From positions 2,232,001 to 2,296,000 of the forward strand of contig CAVTPU010000004.1 in assembly GCA_963736695.1 (NCBI GenBank): a DNA stretch of 64,000 bases, read 5' to 3'. This stretch comes from CAVTPU01 sp963736695. GTDB taxonomy: Bacteria > Actinomycetota > Actinomycetes > Mycobacteriales > Micromonosporaceae. Positions 48,340 to 56,653 of this stretch are shown piece by piece. Under the pieces are notes generated by a model. That model was not told the origin of the DNA. It ran no database searches and was given only the letters and a program-made list of their open reading frames with translations. Made by a program: the position numbers and the translations under genes. Each line of letters opens with the position of its first letter. The stretch's first letter is position 1.

Positions 48340-48347
48340 CGAACCCC

Positions 48348-49787
48348 TTATCCGCCGATGTGGCTCATGACGTGCTTGATCCGGGTGTATTCCTCGAACC
48401 CGTACATCGACAGGTCCTTGCCGTTGCCGGAGTGGCCGAATCCCCCATGCGGCATCTCCGAGACGAACGGAAGATGCGTATTGATCCACACCGCTCCGAA
48501 ATTGAGCCGCCGGGCCATCCGCATCGCCCGACCGTGGTCGCGGGTCCAGACGCTCGCGGCGAGGCCGTAGCGCACGTCGTTCGCGAACTCGACGGCCTGG
48601 TCCTCACCGGTGAACGGCTGCACGGTGATGATCGGTCCGAAGATCTCGTCCTGAATCATCTCGTCGCGCTGACGCAGCCCGGTGACCACGGTGGGACGTA
48701 TGAAATAGCCGCAGTCACCGATCCGGTCTCCGCCGGCCGTCACCTCGGCGTGGTCGGGCATCCGCCGCAGAAATCCGAGCACCCGGTCGAGCTGATCGGG
48801 GTTGTTGACAGGTCCGACCTCGGCGTCGGCGTCGTCTGGCCCGCCGACCTTGACGGCCTGGGCCGCGGCCGCGAGGGCTTGGGCGAAGTCGGCTGCGATG
48901 TCGGCGCTGACCAACACCCGGGTCGCGGCGGTGCAGTCCTGGCCGGCGTTGAAATATCCCGCGGTGGCGATCGATCTGGCGGTCGACTCGATGTCGACGT
49001 CGCCGAAGACGACCACCGGGGCTTTGCCGCCGAGCTCAAGGTGCACCCGTTTGAGGTCAGGCGCGGCGGATGCGGCGACCTGCGCGCCGGCGCGGGTCGA
49101 TCCGGTGATGGAGACCAGTTGCGGGGTCGGGTGGGACACGAGGGCCCGGCCGGTGTCACGGTCGCCGCAGACCACGTTGAGCACGCCGGGCGGCAGGAAC
49201 TCGGCGGCGATCTCGGCGAGCAGCAGGGTTGTCACCGGTGTGGTGTCCGACGGTTTGAGCACGACGGTGTTGCCGGCCGCGATCGCGGGGGCGAACTTCC
49301 ACACCGCCATGACCATCGGATAGTTCCACGGGGTGACCTGCGCGCAGACCCCGATCGGCTCCCGCCGCACATAGGAGGTGTGCCCACGCAGATATTCGCC
49401 GGCGGAGAGTCCGTTGAGGTGCCGGGCCGCACCGGCGAAGAAACGCAACTCGTCGAGGAGCGGGGCGAGTTCCTCTGCCCGGGTCAGCTCGATCGGTTTG
49501 CCGGTGTTGCGGCACTCGGCCCGAACGATCTCGTCGCCGCGCGCCTCGACCGCGTCGGCGATCTTCAGCAGGGCGGTGGACCGCTCACTGGGGGTGGCGT
49601 CTCGCCACGTCTCGAACGCGGAGGCTGCGGCGCGCATCGCGGCGTCGACGTCGGCAGCCGTGGAGATCGGCGCCTGAAGATATGCCTCGCCTGTGGCGGG
49701 GTCGGTGACCGCTGATGTCGTGTCCCCGATTGTCTCGACATGGTGGCCACCCACAAAGTTGCGCAAAGAGGGCAGCGCACTGGTCAC
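48348..49787 (-). CDS. Gamma-aminobutyraldehyde dehydrogenase-type aldehyde dehydrogenase
   Basis: The protein has about 479 residues from GTG 49787, chosen because GGAGG lies seven bases upstream (VTSALPSLRNFVGGHHVE). It has the NAD-binding TPWNYPMVMAVWKFAPAIAA, catalytic Glu in LELGGKAPVVVFGD and catalytic Cys in NAGQDCTAATR. Placement directly before potADBC suggests oxidation of 4-aminobutyraldehyde from putrescine to GABA, like PatD; betaine aldehyde is a possible alternative substrate. It is the first gene of the operon and is preceded by palindromes that may bind a regulator. Confidence 0.9.
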   Translation of the reverse strand: MTSALPSLRNFVGGHHVETIGDTTSAVTDPATGEAYLQAPISTAADVDAAMRAAASAFETWRDATPSERSTALLKIADAVEARGDEIVRAECRNTGKPIELTRAEELAPLLDELRFFAGAARHLNGLSAGEYLRGHTSYVRREPIGVCAQVTPWNYPMVMAVWKFAPAIAAGNTVVLKPSDTTPVTTLLLAEIAAEFLPPGVLNVVCGDRDTGRALVSHPTPQLVSITGSTRAGAQVAASAAPDLKRVHLELGGKAPVVVFGDVDIESTARSIATAGYFNAGQDCTAATRVLVSADIAADFAQALAAAAQAVKVGGPDDADAEVGPVNNPDQLDRVLGFLRRMPDHAEVTAGGDRIGDCGYFIRPTVVTGLRQRDEMIQDEIFGPIITVQPFTGEDQAVEFANDVRYGLAASVWTRDHGRAMRMARRLNFGAVWINTHLPFVSEMPHGGFGHSGNGKDLSMYGFEEYTRIKHVMSHIGG

Positions 49788-49868
49788 TTGTGACCTCCGA
49801 GGGGCGGGAAGCGGCTTCGCGGGCCGGCGTATGTGGGAGGACACTTCCACAGAAACATGGGGTCTGAC

Positions 49869-49912
49869 AAGGGATTCCGCAGCACTTTTACCGCGATGCA
49901 ATGGATTCCCTT
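49869..49912. promoter_or_regulatory. Inverted repeat upstream of the polyamine operon
   Basis: AAGGGATTCC (49869-49878) and GGATTCCCTT (49903-49912) are inverted copies matching at nine of ten positions, with 24 bases between. They lie 82-125 bp upstream of the aldehyde dehydrogenase start, in a leader or promoter region unusually rich in A and T. Confidence 0.4.
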
Positions 49913-49934
49913 GATTTTTTCAGCACGTATCAGC

Positions 49935-49954
49935 CGTAAATCATCAAATTTACG
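49935..49954. promoter_or_regulatory. CGTAAAT/ATTTACG palindrome upstream of the polyamine operon
   Basis: CGTAAAT (49935-49941) and ATTTACG (49948-49954) form a perfect inverted repeat around CATCAA. The AT-rich 20-bp site sits in the 262-bp gap between the aminotransferase stop and the aldehyde dehydrogenase start. It resembles dimer sites of Lrp/AsnC or GntR-type regulators (inference). Confidence 0.5.
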
Positions 49955-50049
49955 AAAGACGCAGATATATGGGGAATCGCGCGGCTTTGTCGATTTGCCC
50001 CGACGTGACGGCTTTCTCGCCCTCGTTACTCGCCGGCGCTTTTCGCCCG

Positions 50050-51393
50050 TCAGGCCCCGTGACAATAGCGGTCGGCGACCGCCAACGCCTCGTCGATGAT
50101 CGCGATCCCCTCTCGGACCTCCGCCTCGGTGATCACGCACGGCGGCGCGACGTGCACCCGGTTGAAGTGGACGAAGGGCCACAGTCCGCGTTCCTTGCAC
50201 GCGGCCGCGAACTCGGTCATCGGCGCCGCCGACGCGCCGGCCGCGTTGAACGGCACCAGCGGCTCACGAGTGTCACGATCCCGCACAAGTTCCAACGCCC
50301 AGAACACGCCCATCCCCCGCACATCGCCCACGCTGGGGTGGCGGCCGGCGAGCTCCCGCAACGCCGGCCCGATAACGTCGGAGCCGATCCGCCGGGCGTT
50401 CTCGATGACGCCCTCGTCCGTGAAGATCTCGATGGACGCGACCGCTGCGGCACAGCCGAGGGGATGCCCAGAATAAGTCAGACCGCCCGGGAAGACGCGT
50501 TCCCGGAAGGTCTCCGCGATCCGATCGCTGATGATCACCCCGCCGAGCGGCACATAACCCGAATTGATCCCCTTGGCGAAGGTGATCAGATCGGGAGTGA
50601 CTCCCCAGATGTCCACCGCGAACCACTCACCGCATCGGCCGAATCCGGCCATCACCTCGTCAGCGATCATCACGATGCCGTAGTCGTCGCAGATCTGCCG
50701 AACGCCGGCGAGATAACCCGGCGGCGGCACGAGAATTCCGTTGGTTCCCACGACGGTCTCGATCAGCACGGCGGCGATCGTCGACGGACCCTCAAACTCG
50801 ATCGTGTCGCGCAGATGCCGCAGTGCGCGTTGCGACTCCTCCTCGGGAGTCTGCGCATAGAAGGCGGACCGATAGAGGTAGGGACCCCAGAAGTGGACCA
50901 CTCCCACGGCGGTCGGTTCGTTGGGCCACCGACGGGGGTCGCCGGTCGCGGTGATCGCGGTCGAGGTGGCTCCGTGATAGCTGCGATACATCGAGGCGAT
51001 CTTGTGGCGGCCGGTGTGCAGGCGGGCGAGGCGAATCGCGTTCTCGACCGCTTCCGCACCCCCATTGGTGAAGAACACCCGGTTGAGGTCTCCCGGGGCG
51101 CGTTCGGCGATGAGCCGCGCCGCCTCGCCACGCTTGTCGTTGGCGAAACTCGGTGCGACCGTGCACAACTGGCCGGCCTGGTCCTGGATCGCCGCGACGA
51201 GCCTCGGGTGTTGGTGGCCGATGTTGACGTTCACCAGCTGGGACGAGAAGTCCAGATAGCGCTTGCCGGCGTAGTCCCAGAAGTGACTGCCGGCGGCACC
51301 CGCGACCGGCAACGGGTCGATCGCGCCCTGCGCAGACCAGGAATGGAAGACATGCGCCCGGTCGTCGGCCCGAACCTCGCTGCCATCGCTCAT
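50050..51393 (-). CDS. Class III PLP aminotransferase (omega-amino acid type)
   Basis: The protein has about 447 residues from ATG 51393 (MSDGSEVRADDRAHVFHSWS); ATG 51402 is another option. Class III features are RYLDFSSQLVNVNIGHQHPR, FFTNGGAEAVENAIRLARLH, SYHGATSTAITATGDPRRW, VMIADEVMAGFGRCGEWF, and ITFAKGINSGYVPLGGVI with the PLP lysine. It would transfer the amino group of putrescine, GABA or beta-alanine to pyruvate or 2-oxoglutarate. It lies 28 bp after mmsA on the same strand and before the transporter operon, linking amine uptake to central metabolism. Confidence 0.91.
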   Translation of the reverse strand: MSDGSEVRADDRAHVFHSWSAQGAIDPLPVAGAAGSHFWDYAGKRYLDFSSQLVNVNIGHQHPRLVAAIQDQAGQLCTVAPSFANDKRGEAARLIAERAPGDLNRVFFTNGGAEAVENAIRLARLHTGRHKIASMYRSYHGATSTAITATGDPRRWPNEPTAVGVVHFWGPYLYRSAFYAQTPEEESQRALRHLRDTIEFEGPSTIAAVLIETVVGTNGILVPPPGYLAGVRQICDDYGIVMIADEVMAGFGRCGEWFAVDIWGVTPDLITFAKGINSGYVPLGGVIISDRIAETFRERVFPGGLTYSGHPLGCAAAVASIEIFTDEGVIENARRIGSDVIGPALRELAGRHPSVGDVRGMGVFWALELVRDRDTREPLVPFNAAGASAAPMTEFAAACKERGLWPFVHFNRVHVAPPCVITEAEVREGIAIIDEALAVADRYCHGA

Positions 51394-51421
51394 CGTGTTC
51401 ATCCTCTCCGCGGGAAGCTGG

Positions 51422-52936
51422 TCAGGAACCGCTCGCGCCCGACCCGGCCGGGTCGGCGCCAAACCTCAGGTCCACCCGTGACGTCGCGGGCTCCGGCCAC
51501 CGCGTTGTGACGACCTTGGTACGGGTATAGAAGTGCACTCCATCCGGCCCGTACATGTGGGTGTCTCCAAACAGGGAGGCCCGCCAGCCGCCAAACGAGT
51601 AGTAGGCCACCGGAACGGGAACCGGAACGTTGACCCCGACCATGCCGGCGAGCACCTCAAACTGGAAACGTCGGGCGGCACCGCCGTCTCGGGTGAAGAT
51701 CGCCGTCCCGTTGCCATACTCATTCTGATTGATCAGGTCGATCGCCTCGGTGAAAGTCTTCACCCGCACCACGCACAGCACTGGTCCAAAGATCTCGTCG
51801 GTGTAGACGCTCATCTGCGGCGTCACGTGGTCGAGCAGGCTCACCCCGAGGAAGAAGCCGTCGGTCGGCACGTCGGCGGACCGTCCGTCGACCACCACGG
51901 TGGCGCCCGCCGCCGCGCCGGCCTCCACATAGGAGGCCACTCGGTCCCGGTGCTCGGCGGTGATGAGCGGACCCATCTGCGCCTGCGGGTCCGTGCCCAC
52001 ACCGATGCGCAGCTTGGGCAGTCGCGCGGCGATCGCGTCGACGATCGGGTCGGCGATGTCGCCGACCGCGACCACGACCGAGATCGCCATGCACCGCTCG
52101 CCAGCGGAGCCGTAAGCCGCGGAGACCGCCGCGTCCGCCGCGACATCGACATCGGCGTCGGGCAGAACGACCATGTGGTTCTTCGCGCCACCCAGCGCCT
52201 GGACCCGTTTGCCGGCGCGGGTTCCGGTCTCATAGATGTGTCGCGCCACCGGGGTGGAGCCGACGAAGCTGACCGCAGCGATGTCGGGATGCGCGAGGAT
52301 CGCATCGACCGCCTCTCGATCGCCGTTGATGACGGTGAAGACGCCGTCCGGCAGGCCGGCCTGCTTCCACAGTCGAGCCAGGATCAGGGCCGCCGACGGG
52401 TCCTTCTCGCTCGGCTTGAGGATGAAGGCGTTGCCACACGCGATCGCGGTGGCGCACATCCACAGTGGAACCATCGCGGGGAAGTTGAATGGGGTGATGC
52501 CGGCCACCACACCGAGCGGCTGTCGAACCGAATAGACATCGACCCCGGTCGAAACCTGCTCCGAGAACGAGCCCTTGAGCAGATGCGGGATGCCGGTGGC
52601 GAAGTCGGCGTTCTCCAATCCGCGCGCGACCTCGCCAGCCGCGTCCGAAAGCACCTTGCCGTGCTCGGCGGTGAGAGCCTCGGCGAGCTCATCGCGGTGC
52701 TGGTCGAGCAGGTGCCGGAAGGCGAAGAGAATCTCGGCTCGACGCCCGAGGGACGCCTCGCGCCACCGGCGGGCCGCAGCGGCGGCAACAACCACCGCGC
52801 GATCCACCTCGTCGGCGCTCGCCAGGTCGACCTCTCGCTCGAGTCGACCGGTCGCCGGGTTGAAGACCGGGCCGACCCGACCCGAGGTTCCGGGTGTGAT
52901 CGCGCCGTCGATCCAGTGGGAGATCCGTTCAGCCAT
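51422..52936 (-). CDS. mmsA: CoA-acylating methylmalonate-semialdehyde dehydrogenase
   Basis: The 504-residue protein matches MmsA/IolA. It has SHWIDGAITPGTSGRVGPVF at the start, ITPFNFPAMVPLWMCATAIA, QALGGAKNHMVVLPDADVD with the glutamine-glycine-containing cofactor loop of this branch, and the catalytic Cys in SAGERCMAISV. It converts methylmalonate or malonate semialdehyde with CoA and NAD to propionyl- or acetyl-CoA. Next to an omega-aminotransferase this suggests degradation of beta-alanine or related amines: transamination gives the semialdehyde, MmsA the acyl-CoA. Confidence 0.94.
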   Translation of the reverse strand: MAERISHWIDGAITPGTSGRVGPVFNPATGRLEREVDLASADEVDRAVVVAAAAARRWREASLGRRAEILFAFRHLLDQHRDELAEALTAEHGKVLSDAAGEVARGLENADFATGIPHLLKGSFSEQVSTGVDVYSVRQPLGVVAGITPFNFPAMVPLWMCATAIACGNAFILKPSEKDPSAALILARLWKQAGLPDGVFTVINGDREAVDAILAHPDIAAVSFVGSTPVARHIYETGTRAGKRVQALGGAKNHMVVLPDADVDVAADAAVSAAYGSAGERCMAISVVVAVGDIADPIVDAIAARLPKLRIGVGTDPQAQMGPLITAEHRDRVASYVEAGAAAGATVVVDGRSADVPTDGFFLGVSLLDHVTPQMSVYTDEIFGPVLCVVRVKTFTEAIDLINQNEYGNGTAIFTRDGGAARRFQFEVLAGMVGVNVPVPVPVAYYSFGGWRASLFGDTHMYGPDGVHFYTRTKVVTTRWPEPATSRVDLRFGADPAGSGASGS

Positions 52937-52979
52937 GGCGGTGAGCCTAGCTGCCGGCGCGGTCGAAGGTAAGGGGTGG

Positions 52980-53453
52980 TCAGCCCGACGGCCGATGCGG
53001 GCGCAGTGTCCAGATCACATGCAATCGCGCGACGACTGTGCCTTCTTGGGCGCTGATGTCCACGGTGACCGGAAATTCCGGGCGGGTTCCGGCGTCGAGT
53101 TCGGCGAGCACGTCAGCCACGGGTCGGCCGAGTCGCGCGGTCGCGCGAGCCGGGCCCATCGCCACCTTGCGATAGTCGATCTCGGCCCGCACGGCGAGCG
53201 GCACCGCGCGGCTGAGATGGTCGCCGAAGGCCGCGAGCACGACCGCGCCGGACGCGGTCTCGCCCAGGGTGAACAACGCTCCCGCGTGCGGCCCACCGAT
53301 GTGGTTGTGGACAGCCTCGTCGTCGGGCAGGTCGGCGACCGCCGTCACCCCATCGGGTCCGGAGACGACATCGGTGATCGCGATGGAGAGGGTGCGGGCG
53401 AACGGAACCGCCTGCAGCATGGCGTCGCCCAGGGCGGTCACGTCAGCACTCAT
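52980..53453 (-). CDS. DUF4442/PaaI-like hot-dog thioesterase
   Basis: The protein of about 157 residues starts at ATG 53453 (MSADVTALGDAMLQAVPFAR). The hot-dog fold shows AVADLPDDEAVHNHIGGPHA, GALFTLGETASGAVVLAAFG and AVRAEIDYRKVAMGPARA. The N-H-I-G-G-x-H-A-G-A-x-F pattern marks DUF4442-type acyl-CoA thioesterases. It would hydrolyse acyl-CoA thioesters in the cytosol. It lies between mmsA and the MsiK-like ATPase on the same strand, with no clear functional tie. The longer frame to 53489 adds 12 residues without homology. Confidence 0.85.
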   Translation of the reverse strand: MSADVTALGDAMLQAVPFARTLSIAITDVVSGPDGVTAVADLPDDEAVHNHIGGPHAGALFTLGETASGAVVLAAFGDHLSRAVPLAVRAEIDYRKVAMGPARATARLGRPVADVLAELDAGTRPEFPVTVDISAQEGTVVARLHVIWTLRPHRPSG

Positions 53454-53491
53454 GCCGGCAAAGTTACTGCCCGGTAGCTTAACCGGCAACC

Positions 53492-54796
53492 TTACCGCCA
53501 GCCGACGTCGATCCGCTTGCCACGACCGTCGAAGAAGTGCAACTGCTCCAGCCGCACCTGCACGGTCATCGGATCACCGGCACGCAGGCTCGGATAGGGC
53601 GCGAGCCGCACGGCGACGTCGGCCCGCGACCGATGGTGACGCCCAGGCGGTTGCAGAACGCTGCCGCTTATCTCAGCACCGGCGGCCGGTGTGTCCTCGC
53701 GGGCCTCGCGGGTCTTCGACCGGCGGAACATCTCCGCGACCCGACCCAGCCGCGTGCCGCCGACGTCGGTCGTTTGCTGAGCCGCGGCGGCCGTCTCGTC
53801 AACCGGCACGGCATAGGCGCCGACATCGATATAGGCGAGCGACTCGTGACCATGGTGCTCGAGGAAACGGACCCGGCCATGCAGGACGTCGCCGGGACTG
53901 TCCGGCACCACTGGGGTGAGCGACTCGGCCCGGACCCCGAGCACGATGCGCTCGCCGTGAAAGTGCGCGACCTGCCGTGCCCGCATGTCATGCCAGGGGA
54001 GATAGAGCGCCTGTTCGCCGATGTGCAACGCGATGTATCGATCCAGATGGACATAGACCGACGCCTCAAGCAGGTTCATGCGGGGACTGCCCAGGAACGC
54101 CGCGACATAGAGGGTTCCTGGCCGACTGTAGACCTCGGTCGGGGTGCCGACGTCCTGCAACACTCCACGCCGCAGGATCGCCACCCGATCGGCCATGGTG
54201 AGCGCCTCGGCTTGGTCATGGGTGACATAGACGGTCGTGACCCCCAACTCCCGCACCAGACTTGTGATCTCGGCCCGCAGAGTCGCCCGAAGACCACTGT
54301 CGAGATTGGACAGTGGTTCGTCGAGCAGGAACAACGACGGCTGCCGCACGATGGCCCGGCCCATCGCCGCCCGCTGCCGTTGCCCGCCGGAGAGCTGTGC
54401 GGGTCGACGGTCGAGCAGTTCGGCGATGCCGAGTGCCCCGGCGACGTCGGTGACCCGTTCGTCGCGGGTCGGCGACTCCAGGCCGGCTAGGCGCAGCGGG
54501 AAGGCGATGTTGTCCTTGACCGACATGTGCGGATAAAGACCGAAGTCCTGAAAGACCATCGCCACGTTGCGATCCCGGGGCGAGAGATGATCGGCCGGAA
54601 CTCCATCGAGCAGGACCGTCCCGGTGGTCGGCCGGTCCAGTCCGGCGATGATGCGCAGCAGGGTGGACTTGCCGCAGCCGGACGGCCCGAGGAGCACCAT
54701 GAACTCACCATCGGCCACGGTCAGGCCCACGGTGTCGAGCGCGACGGTGCCGTCACCGAACACTTTGGTCACGTCTTTGAGTGCGACGGTCGCCAC
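53492..54796 (-). CDS. Sugar ABC transporter ATPase, MsiK/UgpC-like, without partner genes
   Basis: The protein has about 434 residues from GTG 54796 behind GGGAGG. It has Walker A LLGPSGCGKSTLLRIIAGLD, Q-loop MVFQDFGLYPHM, signature LSGGQRQRAAMGRAI, Walker B LFLLDEPLSNLDSG and YVTHDQAEALTMAD. Two TOBE/OB regulatory segments follow. Such long C-terminal regions mark MalK/UgpC/MsiK ATPases. No permease or sugar-binding gene is adjacent, so it may serve several sugar importers, as MsiK does in streptomycetes. An insertion of about 50 residues in the C-terminal part (TDVGGTRLGRVAEMFRRSKT) is unusual. Confidence 0.9.
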   Translation of the reverse strand: MATVALKDVTKVFGDGTVALDTVGLTVADGEFMVLLGPSGCGKSTLLRIIAGLDRPTTGTVLLDGVPADHLSPRDRNVAMVFQDFGLYPHMSVKDNIAFPLRLAGLESPTRDERVTDVAGALGIAELLDRRPAQLSGGQRQRAAMGRAIVRQPSLFLLDEPLSNLDSGLRATLRAEITSLVRELGVTTVYVTHDQAEALTMADRVAILRRGVLQDVGTPTEVYSRPGTLYVAAFLGSPRMNLLEASVYVHLDRYIALHIGEQALYLPWHDMRARQVAHFHGERIVLGVRAESLTPVVPDSPGDVLHGRVRFLEHHGHESLAYIDVGAYAVPVDETAAAAQQTTDVGGTRLGRVAEMFRRSKTREAREDTPAAGAEISGSVLQPPGRHHRSRADVAVRLAPYPSLRAGDPMTVQVRLEQLHFFDGRGKRIDVGWR

Positions 54797-55011
54797 ACGG
54801 CCTCCCGTTGACCAACACGGCTGCCACGCATGTCCACGCACGGCATGCGTCAACAACCGCGAGCCTTCTACTTTGCCCGCACCGAGCTGGCGGAAACCAT
54901 CGGCTAAACGTCGGATGTTGCAGGCGTCGCAGATCGCCATTGATAGCAATCAACTACAAACAGCATACGTGAGGTGACTGGGCGTGAATTGATTGTGATG
55001 CCGCCCCTCAA

Positions 55012-55764
55012 TCAGCGGGGAACAACCGCTGCGGCCTGACTATTGTAGGCGCCCAACGCCTCGTCGATCGGCCCGTCGACGGCCAGCACGCCGGCATTGA
55101 TAAAGATGCCCCGCCGACAGAATCGGCGCAGGTCAGCCTCGTTGTGCGACACCAGCACCAGGGTGCGTCCCTCGCCGAGCATGCGCTCGATCGTGTCATA
55201 ACACTTGTGCCGGAATTCCCGATCCCCCACCGCAAGCACCTCATCGACGAGCAGGATCGGATGGTCCAGTTGGGCGATGACCGCGAAACCCAAACGCACC
55301 CGCATGCCCGTCGAGTAGTGCCGCACTGGGGTATCGATGAAGTCGCCGATATCGGCGAACTCGGCGATCGCCGGCAACGCGTCACGCACTTGGTCTCGGC
55401 TGAGTCCGTGCAGCGCTCCGATTATCTGCACATTTTCCCGCCCGGTGAGATCGTGGGCGAAACCGGCGCTCAGCTCCAGCATCGGCGCCACCCGACCTCG
55501 CGTCGCGATCGTGCCCTCATCCGGAATGAGGGTGCCCGCGATCAGCTTGAGCAGCGTGCTTTTGCCGGTGCCGTTGCGACCGACCACGCCCACCGACTCC
55601 CCGGGGGAGATGCGAAACGAGATCCCCCGGAGCGCCCAGAAGGTGCCGGGCTGGAGACGTCGCCGGCCACGGTCAATGAAGAATTCGCGAACCTTGATCT
55701 TGCGCCTGCGACTCTTCACGAACCGTACGCCCAGATTGTCTGCCTCGACGATGGTCTGCGGCAC
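55012..55764 (-). CDS. Polysaccharide/teichoic acid ABC exporter ATPase (Wzt/TagH-like)
   Basis: The 250-residue protein has an N-terminal KSRRRKIKVREFFIDRGRRR extension typical of Wzt/TagH/RfbE ATPases. Walker A VGVVGRNGTGKSTLLKLIAG, signature HYSTGMRVRLGFAVIAQ and Walker B ILLVDEVLAVGDREF follow. It lacks the C-terminal carbohydrate-binding domain of long Wzt forms. With the adjacent permease it would export a lipid-linked glycan. The gap from the permease gene is four bases, so the two are co-translated. Confidence 0.93.
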   Translation of the reverse strand: MPQTIVEADNLGVRFVKSRRRKIKVREFFIDRGRRRLQPGTFWALRGISFRISPGESVGVVGRNGTGKSTLLKLIAGTLIPDEGTIATRGRVAPMLELSAGFAHDLTGRENVQIIGALHGLSRDQVRDALPAIAEFADIGDFIDTPVRHYSTGMRVRLGFAVIAQLDHPILLVDEVLAVGDREFRHKCYDTIERMLGEGRTLVLVSHNEADLRRFCRRGIFINAGVLAVDGPIDEALGAYNSQAAAVVPR

Positions 55765-55768
55765 CGGC

Positions 55769-56587
55769 TCACAGCTCCTTGAGCACGGCGGGCTCGAGCC
55801 GCCGAAATGCCCACCAACCGCCGACCATCACGACGAGGCAACCGAAGGCCGAGACCGCGACCAGTCGCGTCGGAGGAACAACTCCCGTCCACGCGGCGTG
55901 GTGCAGCTCGACGATGCCGACGAGGGGATTGACCTGATAGATCGACTTGACCCAGCCGGGAATGGAGTGGGCTTCGGTGACGAGCGCGAGCGGATAGACG
56001 ATCGGCAACGCATAGAAGAGCACCCGCTGGATCAGCCGCATGAACCGCTCGACGTCGCGCAGCAGCACATTGAACGACGACAACGCCAACGCCACCCCGA
56101 CGAGGAAGATCGCCTGCATGGCCACCGCGACCGGCAGCAACAGCAGTGTCGGCCCGACCTTCACGCCCAACGCCAACGCGATGATGGCGAGCACCGGCAC
56201 GGCGGCGAGATATTCGACAAACTTCGCCAGCACGCGGCCGACGGCGAAGACCTCGCGCGCCACCCGGATCGTCGTGATGAGCAGCGCCTGCGAGGTCAAC
56301 GCGGTGCTCGCCTCGCCGAGCACGCCGTTGACCCAGATCCAGGCGAACAGGCCCGAGGCGAGGAAGAGCAGATAAGGCACGCCGGTCGGGCCGACGCGCC
56401 CGCTGTCGAAGAGCACCGCGAAGATGAACCAATAGGTCGCGGCGATCGTCAGCGGTTCGAGCAGCGACCAAAGATAGCCGAGCACGGACTGCTGATATTT
56501 CACCGCGAGGTCACGGCGCACCAGGAGCCCCATGACCCCCCGGCTAAGCCAGGCGGCCCGCAGCGACGACGTCATCCCGTGGCCCAC
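55769..56587 (-). CDS. Polysaccharide ABC exporter permease (Wzm/TagG-like)
   Basis: The 272-residue ABC-2 permease has six predicted helices: an amphipathic start (LLVRRDLAVKYQQSVLGYLW), ATYWFIFAVLFDSG, VPYLLFLASGLFAWIWVN, VPVLAIIALALGVKVG, VAVAMQAIFLVGVALAL and a final GCLVVMVGGWWAF. The conserved RDLAVKYQQSVLGYLWSLL and NPLVGIVE segments mark Wzm/TagG proteins. It forms the channel for a lipid-linked polymer with the next gene's ATPase. Start is ATG 56587, or 56575 (MTSSLRAAW). Likely tied to the glycosyltransferases near 61.5-64 kb. Confidence 0.93.
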   Translation of the reverse strand: MGHGMTSSLRAAWLSRGVMGLLVRRDLAVKYQQSVLGYLWSLLEPLTIAATYWFIFAVLFDSGRVGPTGVPYLLFLASGLFAWIWVNGVLGEASTALTSQALLITTIRVAREVFAVGRVLAKFVEYLAAVPVLAIIALALGVKVGPTLLLLPVAVAMQAIFLVGVALALSSFNVLLRDVERFMRLIQRVLFYALPIVYPLALVTEAHSIPGWVKSIYQVNPLVGIVELHHAAWTGVVPPTRLVAVSAFGCLVVMVGGWWAFRRLEPAVLKEL

Positions 56588-56653
56588 AAAAGCCTCATAT
56601 TGGAAGTTTAGAACGTACGCCGACCGCCGGAAGCCTTCCCACCGGAACGGCCC

